A stretch of 64,000 nucleotides of DNA from Corynebacterium sp. KPL1814 (GTDB lineage Bacteria > Actinomycetota > Actinomycetes > Mycobacteriales > Mycobacteriaceae), in assembly GCF_000478175.1 (NCBI RefSeq), contig NZ_KI515774.1:540324-604323 (forward strand). The letters run 5' to 3'. Positions within the stretch are counted from its first letter, which is position 1. Every line of letters starts with the position of its first letter. The position numbers and the translations under genes were made by a program. Of the stretch, positions 54,082-62,630 are shown piece by piece. The notes beneath the pieces are model-generated. The model searched no databases. It was not told where the DNA came from and saw nothing but the letters and a program-made list of their open reading frames with translations.

Positions 54082-54783
54082 ATGGCGAAGCTCGATTTCA
54101 AGGAACTCAACGAGGTACAGCAATACTCCCAACACGCCGTTTTCAAGGTGATTCCAGGCGGGCTGGGCAGCGAGCGCGAAGAGATCATCTCCCAAGCCCA
54201 AGAATTCTTTGCGGAGCTAGAAAAGGACAATAAAGTCACTGTCCGCGGCGTCTACGATCTGACCGCGATGCGTGATTCTGCGGACTTCATGATCTGGTGG
54301 CACGCCGAGGAATTTTCCGATATCCAGAAAGCCTTCGGCGATTTCCGCCGGGAGACAACCTTGGGCCAGGTTAGCGAAGTAACGTGGATTGGAAATTCCC
54401 TGCATCGGCCGGCCGAGTTCAATAAATCCCACCTGCCTTCCTTCATCATGGGGGAAGAGCCCAAGGAGTGGATTTCCGTCTACCCATTCGTGCGTTCGTA
54501 TGACTGGTACACGATGGAAGAAGAAAAGCGTCGCCGCATTTTGATGGAGCACGGCATGCAGGCACGCGACTACCCCGACGTGCGCGCCAATACGGTGCCG
54601 GCATTCGCGCTTGGGGATTATGAGTGGGTTCTTGCCTTTGAGGCCGACGAGCTACACCGCATTGTGGACCTGATGTATAAGATGCGCTATACCGAAGCCC
54701 GCCATCACGTTCGCGAGGAAATTCCATTCCACACCGGACGCCGCGTGAAGGACATCGCAGAACTCATCCAGGTTCTGCCCTGA
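54082..54783 (+). CDS. chdC: Coproheme decarboxylase ChdC (HemQ)
   Basis: The 233-residue enzyme converts coproheme to heme b, the last step of the Gram-positive heme pathway. The N-terminal NEVQQYSQHAVFKV, the radical-tyrosine region YPFVRSYDWYTM and the proximal-histidine region MRYTEARHHVREEIPFHTGRR are all present. AAAGGAGAAGG precedes the ATG at a normal distance. It is monocistronic with a perfect hairpin downstream. Other heme genes are not in the window. Confidence 0.95.
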   Translation: MAKLDFKELNEVQQYSQHAVFKVIPGGLGSEREEIISQAQEFFAELEKDNKVTVRGVYDLTAMRDSADFMIWWHAEEFSDIQKAFGDFRRETTLGQVSEVTWIGNSLHRPAEFNKSHLPSFIMGEEPKEWISVYPFVRSYDWYTMEEEKRRRILMEHGMQARDYPDVRANTVPAFALGDYEWVLAFEADELHRIVDLMYKMRYTEARHHVREEIPFHTGRRVKDIAELIQVLP

Positions 54784-54798
54784 GGATTGAAACAAAAA

Positions 54799-54841
54799 CA
54801 GCGCTGGGAGCGCCCTTTATTGGAGGGAGCTCCCAGCGCTG
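54799..54841. terminator. Bidirectional terminator between chdC and msrB
   Basis: CAGCGCTGGGAGC pairs perfectly with GCTCCCAGCGCTG over 13 bases; A-rich DNA precedes it, giving TTTTTG on the minus strand. It lies between convergent genes. Confidence 0.8.
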
Positions 54842-54874
54842 TAGTTTGATCTCACTGCGCGTGGTAGTGAAATC

Positions 54875-55291
54875 CTAGTTTTCCTCGATGGGCTTTTCTT
54901 CCAGGTTCAAGGAAATAGAGTTAATGCAGTAGCGCAGGTCAGTCGGGGTATCGTAGCCTTCGCCTTCGAAAACGTGACCCAAGTGGGACTCGCAGTTGGC
55001 GCATAGTACCTCGACGCGGCGCATGCCCAGGGAATTATCTTCCCGCTCGATAATCTTGTCACCGGCTAGCGGGGAGAAGAAGGAAGGCCAACCACAGTGG
55101 GAAGCAAACTTCTCGGTGGAACGGAATAGCTCCTCGCCGCAGGCCTTGCAGGAGTAGACACCCTCTGTGGTGGTATCTGTGTATTCGCCCACGTGCGGCG
55201 GCTCCGTGCCTGCTTCGCGCAATACGTAATATTCTTCGGGGCTAAGGCGCTTTTGCCAATCGGCATCAGCAATGAGCTTAAAATCAGTCAT
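54875..55291 (-). CDS. msrB: Peptide-methionine (R)-S-oxide reductase MsrB
   Basis: The 138-residue enzyme repairs oxidised methionine. Zinc ligands are in YSCKACGEELF and VLCANCESHLGHVF; the catalytic cysteine is in RYCINSISL; GWPSFFSP is the substrate motif. The length is normal. It starts ten bases after the aftC-like gene's stop on the same strand, so they share a transcript, as in mycobacteria. Confidence 0.95.
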   Translation of the reverse strand: MTDFKLIADADWQKRLSPEEYYVLREAGTEPPHVGEYTDTTTEGVYSCKACGEELFRSTEKFASHCGWPSFFSPLAGDKIIEREDNSLGMRRVEVLCANCESHLGHVFEGEGYDTPTDLRYCINSISLNLEEKPIEEN

Positions 55292-55301
55292 GACTTTAAG
55301 T

Positions 55302-56453
55302 TTAATCCTTTATTTGCGTGGCACGCCACCACCCTGCAACGCAGGCGAAGATGATGACGATGAGCAGGCTCCAGCCCACGGTCCCTGAGAAGGTGTTCAT
55401 CCACCGCCCGGCATCGGGATGCGCGTGCGACGTCCATGTCACCGGGGCCAAGAATAGGAACGCAGCCACCCATGCGCCCACCGAGTGAAAGACCGAGCGC
55501 GGCAGGAGCACGGTGAATATTAGCGGGAATAGCCACATTGAATAATATTGCTGTCCTAGCGAGGACAAGAAGAAAATCCCAACCATAATCGTGCCACTCG
55601 TCGTCAGTGCCCAAAATACTGGTTCGGATTGTCGCCACCGCAACAGTCCGAGCACCGCGCACGCGACCAAGGCGGCGAAGATTGCCCACACCACCCAGTA
55701 GAGGACGGGGCCGAATTCCACATAGGCGCGTAATCCCGCCCAGGATGAGTTGGCATAATCGCGGGTCGTGGAAAGATAGGGCACCAGCTTATCCAGGTAA
55801 CCGCTAGCACCCGGCACGAGTGGCCACGCGAGGACATTGAGTACCACCGGAATCCCGAGCCCCGCGAGGAGGTTGCGCCACTGCAGCTTGACCAAGGGCA
55901 AGAAAAGGAGGGGTGCGAATTGGGGCTTAATCAAAATGGCTAGCCCGATGGCTATGCCGGAAACCCACGCGAGCTGCGGGGTGCGCTCAGCCTCTAAGAA
56001 AGCCCACAGGAAAAGCGCCATGCAGAATAAGAGCACACCGTTGATATTGGTAAACGCCAAAGTATTGGTGACAGATTCAGTGGCGAAGGCTAAAGCGATT
56101 GAGACTGGAAACACCGGCGAGCTGAGCTTTCTTCCCACCACGTGGGTCAAAAGCGCCAGTGCCGCAATAATGCCAAGGGCGTTGACTACGATGAAAAGGC
56201 CGCGCGCGAGGTTGAAATCGAGCCACGCTAAAGGCGATAAGAATAGCGTTGCACCTGGGGTGTAGAGATATAGCGGGTCCACATGGTTATAAGCCTGTTT
56301 ATACACCGGAATGCCATCGACCATGCGCCTTAGCGCGCTATAGACCGTAGTGAAATCATCAGTCAACGTCCCATTGCGCGCCACGATGAAGACGCGCTGG
56401 ATGACGAGGAGAACGGCAATAGGCCATGCGGCGGCGTTTATTCGAGCAGTCAC
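55302..56453 (-). CDS. aftC: GT87-family mannosyl/arabinofuranosyltransferase, AftC-like
   Basis: The 383-residue polytopic protein has about ten membrane segments. An N-terminal loop with TDDFTTVYSALRRM carries the acidic pair expected for a GT-C catalytic site. It matches the GT87 (DUF2029) family. Its place between the ribD-like gene and msrB/chdC is that of AftC (Rv2673 in M. tuberculosis), the alpha-1,3-arabinofuranosyltransferase that branches arabinan from decaprenyl-phosphoarabinose. The assignment to AftC is by position and family; other GT87 enzymes make mannans. Confidence 0.7.
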   Translation of the reverse strand: MTARINAAAWPIAVLLVIQRVFIVARNGTLTDDFTTVYSALRRMVDGIPVYKQAYNHVDPLYLYTPGATLFLSPLAWLDFNLARGLFIVVNALGIIAALALLTHVVGRKLSSPVFPVSIALAFATESVTNTLAFTNINGVLLFCMALFLWAFLEAERTPQLAWVSGIAIGLAILIKPQFAPLLFLPLVKLQWRNLLAGLGIPVVLNVLAWPLVPGASGYLDKLVPYLSTTRDYANSSWAGLRAYVEFGPVLYWVVWAIFAALVACAVLGLLRWRQSEPVFWALTTSGTIMVGIFFLSSLGQQYYSMWLFPLIFTVLLPRSVFHSVGAWVAAFLFLAPVTWTSHAHPDAGRWMNTFSGTVGWSLLIVIIFACVAGWWRATQIKD

Positions 56454-56459
56454 GACCTT

Positions 56460-57167
56460 TTAGTCTACGGACTCAACTGTGCGCGAGTACCGCAGAAACA
56501 CCGTGCTATCTGTATCGGCGGCAACATTGTCTAGCTGCATTCGGCGGTGGGAGTGCGTGCCATGAAAGGTAGCCACGGGCTTTTCTACGCCGGTGGAAAG
56601 GTGGGGATCCAGGGTTAAATACATCTGATCAATGGCATCGATATGCACCAGCTGGCCGATCATTCCTGGACCGCCTTCGCAGAGGATGCGCTGGAATCCA
56701 CGCTGCCGCAATACGCGGAGATAGTCCTGCATGGTGCCTTCGCCCGCATCGATTACTTCTGCGCCAGTGGCTATGATCTGCTGCACAACGCCCGAATTTC
56801 GCAACTGGAAATAATGGATATCCGGAACGAGGAAGATGGGTGCTGTGTAGAAATTTGTGAAGAACTGAGTAGTAACGTCGTATTTCAAGCTTCGGGAAGG
56901 GACTACCATTGGAGCGGGACGATCATCTTTAAGCGACTTCCGTACTCCGAAGTAATTTTCGGAACGCACGGTATTACCTCCGACCAATACAGCATCAGCC
57001 CAGTCTCTTAACGCAGTTAAAAGCTGACCGTCAGTCTTGTTTCCCATCTCTTTAGAACGATTATTTATAGTCGCGGAGCCACTTAGCGTACTCGCCATAA
57101 TTGCTCGGAGGACTACCTCGCCAGTCGGCTCAGGGCCCAGTAGTGATGAGATTTCTCGCAAAGGCAT
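56460..57167 (-). CDS. RibD C-terminal-type pyrimidine reductase/dihydrofolate reductase-like protein
   Basis: The 235-residue protein is the stand-alone RibD reductase domain: VVLRAIMASTLSGSATI, ADAVLVGGNTVRSENY (NADPH-binding) and RILCEGGPGMIGQLV. Its neighbour position matches Rv2671, which can reduce dihydrofolate and confers antifolate tolerance when overexpressed. I prefer ATG 57167 to 57206 since conservation starts with MPLREISSLLG. The 5' half is distinctly AT-richer than the 3' half, as though the edge of the next-door island lies inside the gene. It ends six bases before the aftC-like start. Confidence 0.8.
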   Translation of the reverse strand: MPLREISSLLGPEPTGEVVLRAIMASTLSGSATINNRSKEMGNKTDGQLLTALRDWADAVLVGGNTVRSENYFGVRKSLKDDRPAPMVVPSRSLKYDVTTQFFTNFYTAPIFLVPDIHYFQLRNSGVVQQIIATGAEVIDAGEGTMQDYLRVLRQRGFQRILCEGGPGMIGQLVHIDAIDQMYLTLDPHLSTGVEKPVATFHGTHSHRRMQLDNVAADTDSTVFLRYSRTVESVD

Positions 57168-57244
57168 GGGTATAAGGCTACACTTAGGCACATATTTTGT
57201 TGGCAAGAGGACGAAAATTACTCAAGATAATAGAATCGAAGACA

Positions 57245-58432
57245 ATGTTCAAGGAGAAAAAGATTAAACTGCACGTTAAAAACATGCCAAGAGAAGGAGA
57301 TAGTCGATCAAATTTTCGCGAACAATACATCCAGGATTATGGGGATAACTGGGCAGAGACGCTCGCAGACCAGATGGCAGTCGATGAGCATGTTAACTAT
57401 GATGACTTTGTAAACATATCTGATTTAGTATGGACTGCTAGACAGAACCACGTACCGGTCCAAAATCTCATTTCACCGATGGATCTTACCAATACCAGAA
57501 ACGCGAAGAAAAGGTGGGCAATTGCCATAATGCTCCTTCAAGCTGAGCGTCTCGATTTTAATTATACGGGTGTTCGTGGAGTCTGCTCCATGCTGAATAA
57601 ACAAGATGAATTTTTCGGTGAGTTCACTGCATTTAATATGTTCTCAGCTATGGCAAGTCCGCACGATCGGATACCGGAAAAAGAAATTCACGATTTTTTA
57701 AAGGTTCGGCGGGCCCCGAAAATTCAACATCTACTTCTGCATGGAATGTGGTTATCTCCAGAAGGAGAGTATTCGGAAACCATGGTCCTAGTAAGTAATC
57801 AAGTTCTGGACGATAATCCGCGTGATATAGTTGCTCATTTGAGATTAGCGGAGGGTTTACGGCGAAAACATGAATACAAACGGGCAGTGCGAATTTTGGA
57901 CAGAGGAATCGAATTAAATGATTCGAGAGATACAAAAATCCATGAAGATTTTACACGCCAACGGATAGTCACTACTCAAGAGGGGCAAATGTGGGTGTTG
58001 CTTAAGAAACATCAAGAGTCCCTAGACGACCAGATACTTGAGTATAGTGAAAAAATTCGCAACGAACAGTACTCAATGCTATTTAGGATAGTTGAGATTT
58101 TGGCATTATTCTTCGCTATTGTTGGTCTGTTTGCAACCTCTGTTTCACTTGCCTCTTTAGGGGACCTTTCAGTAGGTCAGCGGCTATCGATTATATTCGC
58201 TGGCGGAGTAGTTTTGATAATGTTCGTACTCTTATTGCATTTCATTCTAAGACCTGAAAGTGATAGGTGGTGGATAGAGAGACGTCAAGATATTAGCGCT
58301 AGGAAGTGGAAGGCAAAGCGTGATGCCTGGCGCAGCGAGGTGGTCGATGAGATTGAGCAATCTAATTCTTTGAAAGTGGACGGTATACGTCAAGAATTAG
58401 ATTCCATAAAGTGCCATATTGATAATCTGTAA
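57245..58432 (+). CDS. TPR-like protein with two C-terminal membrane segments, AT-rich island
   Basis: The 395-residue protein (ATG 57245; a TTG at 57197 and an ATG at 57284 are alternatives) is encoded in DNA of clearly lower GC than the backbone. Residues 1-270 are soluble and helical; LRLAEGLRRKHEYKRAVRILDRGIELN (about 199-225) fits a tetratricopeptide unit. Two membrane helices follow (about 280-304 and 314-337), then a Trp/Arg-rich stretch (RWWIERRQDISARKWKAKRDAW) and a C-terminal coiled coil. I do not recognise a family. A helical sensor on a two-helix membrane anchor recalls membrane effectors of bacterial conflict systems, but this is only architecture. The next gene follows after 66 bases. 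Confidence 0.7.
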   Translation: MFKEKKIKLHVKNMPREGDSRSNFREQYIQDYGDNWAETLADQMAVDEHVNYDDFVNISDLVWTARQNHVPVQNLISPMDLTNTRNAKKRWAIAIMLLQAERLDFNYTGVRGVCSMLNKQDEFFGEFTAFNMFSAMASPHDRIPEKEIHDFLKVRRAPKIQHLLLHGMWLSPEGEYSETMVLVSNQVLDDNPRDIVAHLRLAEGLRRKHEYKRAVRILDRGIELNDSRDTKIHEDFTRQRIVTTQEGQMWVLLKKHQESLDDQILEYSEKIRNEQYSMLFRIVEILALFFAIVGLFATSVSLASLGDLSVGQRLSIIFAGGVVLIMFVLLLHFILRPESDRWWIERRQDISARKWKAKRDAWRSEVVDEIEQSNSLKVDGIRQELDSIKCHIDNL

Positions 58433-58498
58433 AATTGGAATTGAAGCGGATGTAGTATTTATAAATCAATACTTTATTCTTAAAGAAAGGAATTGTTA

Positions 58499-59479
58499 AT
58501 GGTTAGCACGGAGGACTACGTTTCCGACCTGGATGGCGGAATTCCTAAATTTTCTTTCGAAATAGATCGGTTGGATGCCGCGGTTGATCAAGTATCAAAT
58601 TATGTTGAAACTAGATTGAAGGAAATATCGACCGTATCAGATCGGCCCCTTGCCATGATGCTCTCAGGAGGTATCGATTCGATACTTAGTGTCGCTATCG
58701 GTGCGTCTTCTGGAATTCATTTAAAAGCATTTACTTGGCATTGGGCTGGATCTGAACAATCTACCGCTGAACTGAGTGTAGCAAGGGCGGTTTGCGAGTA
58801 CTTCGGAGTCGAGCATCAAACTATTTCACCAGAATTACACCAAATCCACGGGTTACTTTTAGAAGTCATTGAGAAGCTTGAAACTACAGAACCGTGGGAG
58901 ATTGGAGCCGGTTTAGTCCTTCATGCTATCGCCGAAGAGGTAGATCGGAGTATGCTAGGGGCGCCAATAGTGAGTTCCGCCGGTGCAGACACTCTTTTGC
59001 TAGGCGGCAGAGATTTGCAGTATCTGACAAAAGAAGAGCACTCATTATATAAGTGGCAGAAAATGGTCTCGGAATCCATTCGGTCGAAGTTCACGAAAGG
59101 ACGTTTCATACCGGATTTTTACCAACGCATTTTGTCTCCGGGACAAGCCCATTTTAAAGTTTGGCAAACCAAGACTGCTGTTGAGTTGGCTAGCCGTCTC
59201 CATCCATCAGTTGTTAAAGGTCCTAGCTGGGATAAGGATAAAATCTTGCTGCGCGAAGCGGCAGTCAATGCCGGTGTTCCTCGTGGGCTGGTTGATAATC
59301 CCAAGAGCCCGATGCAGGCTTCTTCGGGCTTTTTTCGAGCACTCGAAGATTTGGCGAGGCGCGAACTAGCCGAGGAATTTAAAGATCGTACCTACTCAGA
59401 TCCTTTAGTTGAGGATCTCTCGCTGATAGTGGGCCGTCTTTATTTGGACCGCTTGATTAATGAACACCAGCGCTTTTGA
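58499..59479 (+). CDS. Stand-alone asparagine-synthase-type PP-loop ATPase, AT-rich island
   Basis: The 326-residue protein (ATG 58499 after AAAGAAAGG) carries the ATP pyrophosphatase loop MLSGGIDSIL (residues 54-63) and the downstream features of the AsnB synthetase domain (AFTWHWAGSEQSTAELSVARAVCEYFGVEH; VVSSAGADTLLLGGRD, the SGxGxDElxGGY equivalent). The N-terminal glutaminase domain, with catalytic Cys2, is absent. Enzymes of this fold adenylate a carboxylate and join it to an amine: asparagine synthetase, beta-lactam synthetase, lasso-peptide cyclase, or amidation of sugars. Without glutaminase it would use free ammonia or another amine. The pairing with a membrane protein of unknown family is the main clue. 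No precursor peptide, protease or RRE protein is evident. Confidence 0.75.
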   Translation: MVSTEDYVSDLDGGIPKFSFEIDRLDAAVDQVSNYVETRLKEISTVSDRPLAMMLSGGIDSILSVAIGASSGIHLKAFTWHWAGSEQSTAELSVARAVCEYFGVEHQTISPELHQIHGLLLEVIEKLETTEPWEIGAGLVLHAIAEEVDRSMLGAPIVSSAGADTLLLGGRDLQYLTKEEHSLYKWQKMVSESIRSKFTKGRFIPDFYQRILSPGQAHFKVWQTKTAVELASRLHPSVVKGPSWDKDKILLREAAVNAGVPRGLVDNPKSPMQASSGFFRALEDLARRELAEEFKDRTYSDPLVEDLSLIVGRLYLDRLINEHQRF

Positions 59480-60643
59480 GTGTATTACAAACGGTTTCTT
59501 ATATAACAAAATAGTGCCCTAATCCATTGAGTTAGTTCATACTTTCTAGCGGTTTTCCATTGGCGATGCTATCGGTACGAAGTAGTCGAATTACTTCGAC
59601 GAAATAGCTTGGCACGGTATTATTACGAATTCAATAAGTGTTGTTTTAGTCTGCAAAATCTAAACGTGTCCATTTGTGGCCTTTTGGTCCACTCGATTTT
59701 ATTTAGGCTAGTGACTTTGGCCACCGCAAGTAGCAACTCGTAATTGAATTCGGAGCTCATCGGTGGAAGGACTTTAATCCCTCATGGAATCTGACGGTCC
59801 TAAAATAAATGTGGCAAAACCTCGATGCTTTAATGTTTGAGTTGCCTCTGCTAGTTATGGGGTTTGGTTGAACGAGTTTGGTTCTGGTCTTGGTGCGGAG
59901 GGTACGAATTTCCTATAGGCAAGCAGCTTTTTATTTGTATAAAGTTTTTGAGTCGATGCAAAACTGGAAGACAATAGGGGGATCGGCTGGGGGTGAGGGA
60001 ATAAAAGTTTGAAATTTGCAGAGAAACGCGCCTTGGCGAAGTCTCTCCGCTCTAACTCGCAGGCATGAGCAATGTATAGGTTAGGTTTAATCAGAATTGC
60101 CTTCTGAGCGGCGTATTAAAAATATTCAATCCAATAGATTTGAGCTGTAAGCTGGGTTTAACCGATTTAGTTTGGCAACTCTTCCTCATCTCGTTATATG
60201 GGGCGGCAACCTCCACGCGCCTCATCAAATGCCTTCTTTCCTTGTGAACTGGAGGAGCATGGGTCTTCGTTCATTGCCCGTGCTCGGACATACAACACGC
60301 TGGAGCGCAATTGTTTTTCAGTCCTCCTATGTAAGTTGTGGATGAGGGCCCTGTTTGCAGTTTCGTGTATGTCACGGCTCATTTATAGAGAAGGAGATGG
60401 AGCATAGACAATCACAACCTGGGTCAGTATTGGGGCATAGTCTCGAATTTTGAGCTCTTTTAAGCGACACAGTTAACAACGAAAGAGGGCGGGCGGGCTT
60501 CGACAGGCGGTTTAGCGCACGTCGATGCTCTTTTAACGGGATGGATGAGTGAACTTATACATTCGCAGCCCGGCTTTGTAGAAGTCAGATTTGCAAATTT
60601 CCGATGGCTTCCGGGCGGTACTGCTCACGATGCGCTTGGGGAC
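59480..60643. other. 1.1 kb AT-rich stretch without recognisable genes
   Basis: Frames on both strands are short and composition is low in GC from 59.5 to 60.2 kb, rising after that. A CGAAGTA/TACTTCG stem lies at 59578-59598, about 100 bases past the PP-loop gene, and might end its transcript. A 28-codon frame at 60259-60345 has a strong GGAGG six bases before its ATG but no recognisable product. I see no transposase, tRNA or repeats. It may be decayed accessory DNA or hold unannotated small RNA. Confidence 0.5.
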
Positions 60644-61545
60644 CTAAACCAGCCGAATAATCACAACACCGGTCAAAAGGAGGGCAATGCCCAGCACCTG
60701 GCGGGACTTAATGGGGTCGCCGCTTACGCGGTCAATGATGAGCGAGCCCAGCATTGAACCAAGCAGGCCGGCAACTACGGTGAGGCCGGTACCAATCTGC
60801 GGAACGAGGGCGGCGTTGCCGAAGATGAAAAGCGCGCCCAATACACCGCCTATCCACATCCACCACGGGTTGGGTTTTCCTTCCGGGCGCTCGATGCGCG
60901 GGCGCCAGCGCAACACAATATTGACGATGACCAAGGCGGTAACGCCGACGGCAAAAGATACCAGCGCAGCGCTCACCGGAGATCCCGTCACCTGGCCTAG
61001 GTGGCCGTTGATGGCGGATTGGCTGGCGGTAAAACAGCCAAAAATAAATCCGGCGAGCCGCCACAGCCACAGGGCGGTCGCGGAATCTTCATTACTTGTT
61101 GCTGCGCTGGGGTGGCTACCACTGCGACTACGCCGGTAAGCACGATAATGGCACCGATAGCGCGCACAACCGTCAAAGAAGACTGAGGCGACTCGAAGAG
61201 ACCAAAGTGGTCAACAATAAGCCCCATGATGACTTGCCCGGCAATGGGCAAGACCACAGTCTGCACCGCACCCAGGTGCGGAAAGAGAAGAATATTTCCG
61301 GTCAGTGCGACAACACCCAGCAATCCGCCGAACCAAATCCAGAGTGGTTCATCAAAAGCCTGCGTAATACCGTAGTCCCCGCCGGTAACGGCGGTAGCCA
61401 CGATGAGCAGGGTGATCGTTCCTACGGCAAAGGAAATCATCGAGGAGGAAAACGGGGTGCCGGTGGAGGCGCGAAGGCGGGTATTGACCAGCGTTTGTAT
61501 CGGTAAGACGAGTCCAGCAAGAATTCCCAAAAGTATCCACAACAC
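60644..61545 (-). pseudogene. DMT-superfamily (YdcZ/DUF606) transporter with one frameshift
   Basis: The gene starts at 61545 (MLWILLGILAGLVLPIQTLVNTRLRAS) and encodes the first five-helix YdcZ repeat. At about 61084 the family sequence moves frame: ...ATPAQQQVMK then SATALWLWRLAGFIFGCFTASQSAINGHLGQVTGSPVSAALVSFAVG, the second repeat, ending at 60644. Adding one T in the TT at the junction would restore about 300 residues, the normal length. As written, the gene gives two half-proteins. YdcZ proteins are drug/metabolite-type exporters with unknown substrate. Confidence 0.75.
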
Positions 61546-61593
61546 GGGTGGACACTTTACTCAGATAAGACAAAAGCCCACTTGAATGGGAAA

Positions 61594-61629
61594 GCCCACC
61601 TAAGCGAAGGAAATTAAGCTTAAGTGGGC
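61594..61629 (-). terminator. Terminator after tRNA-Val(CAC)
   Basis: GCCCACCTAAGC pairs with GCTTAAGTGGGC (one mismatch); on the minus strand it is followed by TTTCCC and then a second GTGGGC-TTTT. Confidence 0.7.
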
Positions 61630-61634
61630 GGTGG

Positions 61635-61706
61635 TGGTCCTAACTGGGATTGAACCAGTGACCTTTCCGGTGTGAACGGAACGCTCTCCCACTGAGCTAT
61701 AGGACC
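61635..61706 (-). tRNA. tRNA-Val(CAC)
   Basis: A cloverleaf reads on the minus strand with acceptor GGTCCTA/TAGGACC, D arm TAGCTCAGTGGGAGAGC, anticodon loop TTCACAC (CAC, reading GUG) and T arm GGTTCAATCCC. No CCA is encoded. It is opposite in direction to the following tRNA group. Confidence 0.93.
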
Positions 61707-61963
61707 TTGCGGGGGATAAATTTACACCCGGTGCATTCCATTTTCCTAATTGGCTGGATGGCGGGCGTGACCGGTGGGGTTAAACGTCTGCATCCCCGGG
61801 AAGGTGTACGTGCAGGGTAAATGACAACGCTGCAATTCACAGTGCGGAGAAATGGGTGATGTGTGCCGCGCAATAGGGGTGCTGGGCTGGGGATTTGGAA
61901 ACTGACAGGGAGCACGATAATGTTTGTTCACGCACCGCGAAGCATTAAGCACTGCGGCGCGAT

Positions 61964-62039
61964 GCGGATGTAGCGCAGTTGGTAGCGCATCACCTTGCCA
62001 AGGTGAGGGTCGCGAGTTCGAGTCTCGTCATCCGCTCCA
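61964..62039 (+). tRNA. tRNA-Gly(GCC), copy 1
   Basis: Acceptor GCGGATG/CATCCGC, D arm TAGCGCAGTTGGTAGCGC, anticodon loop TTGCCAA (GCC) and T arm GAGTTCGAGTCTC. The 3' CCA is encoded (62037-62039). It is identical to copies at 62203 and 62522. The preceding 61707-61963 holds no gene. Confidence 0.95.
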
Positions 62040-62092
62040 CGCTTTTCTAAAGGGTGTTGCATCACAAAGGAAAGTGGAACTAAATGAATAGC

Positions 62093-62164
62093 GCGCGATT
62101 AGCTCAGTGGGAGAGCGCTTCCCTGACACGGAAGAGGTCACTGGTTCAATCCCAGTATCGCGCA
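62093..62164 (+). tRNA. tRNA-Val(GAC), copy 1
   Basis: Acceptor GCGCGAT/ATCGCGC, D arm TAGCTCAGTGGGAGAGC, anticodon loop CTGACAC (GAC, reading GUC/GUU), T arm GGTTCAATCCC. No encoded CCA. Confidence 0.95.
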
Positions 62165-62202
62165 CAAGGACTTTGTCCTAGAAACCGGGCCTGGTTTCGC
62201 AT

Positions 62203-62278
62203 GCGGATGTAGCGCAGTTGGTAGCGCATCACCTTGCCAAGGTGAGGGTCGCGAGTTCGAGTCTCGTCATCCGCTCCA
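62203..62278 (+). tRNA. tRNA-Gly(GCC), copy 2
   Basis: Same sequence as the copy at 61964, including the encoded CCA. Confidence 0.95.
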
Positions 62279-62308
62279 GCACTGTATTGTGTGAGGCGGT
62301 ATCGCCAC

Positions 62309-62379
62309 GGTGGAATGGCCGAGTGGTGAGGCAACGGTCTGCAAAACCGTGCACACGGGTTCGATTCCCGTTTCCACCT
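62309..62379 (+). tRNA. tRNA-Cys(GCA)
   Basis: Acceptor GGTGGAA/TTCCACC, short D arm, anticodon loop CTGCAAA (GCA) and T arm GGGTTCGATTCCC. It sits between two Val/Gly units. Confidence 0.95.
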
Positions 62380-62406
62380 CAACGTTTTAATGCCTTCGGG
62401 CATTGG

Positions 62407-62478
62407 GCGCGATTAGCTCAGTGGGAGAGCGCTTCCCTGACACGGAAGAGGTCACTGGTTCAATCCCAGTATCGCGCA
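62407..62478 (+). tRNA. tRNA-Val(GAC), copy 2
   Basis: Identical to the copy at 62093 over its whole length. Confidence 0.95.
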
Positions 62479-62521
62479 CGAGGGTCATCTGATGCCCCTT
62501 GGTGAATCTCTTGATTCACCT

Positions 62522-62597
62522 GCGGATGTAGCGCAGTTGGTAGCGCATCACCTTGCCAAGGTGAGGGTCGCGAGTTCGAGTCTCGTCATCCGCTCCA
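62522..62597 (+). tRNA. tRNA-Gly(GCC), copy 3
   Basis: Third identical copy, CCA encoded, last of the array and directly before its terminator. Confidence 0.95.
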
Positions 62598-62602
62598 TTC
62601 AC

Positions 62603-62630
62603 GCCGCCTTGTCACCAAGGCGGCTTTTTT
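62603..62630 (+). terminator. Rho-independent terminator of the tRNA array
   Basis: GCCGCCTTG-TCAC-CAAGGCGGC followed by TTTTTT; the clearest intrinsic terminator in the window. Confidence 0.93.

Noticed and set aside
58499-59479. Lasso-peptide cyclase reading of the PP-loop gene
   Set aside because: No RRE/protease (B1/B2) genes or precursor-like ORF could be identified, and the protein is much shorter than usual lasso cyclases; kept only as one possibility.
60076-60094. ATAGGTTAGG..., resembling a DtxR iron box half-site
   Set aside because: Only one half matches the 19-base palindrome and no gene follows nearby.
60198-60407. 69-codon frame, and an opposite 62-codon frame, in the gene-poor tail
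   Set aside because: Low-complexity unrelated products without ribosome-binding sites; not supported as genes.
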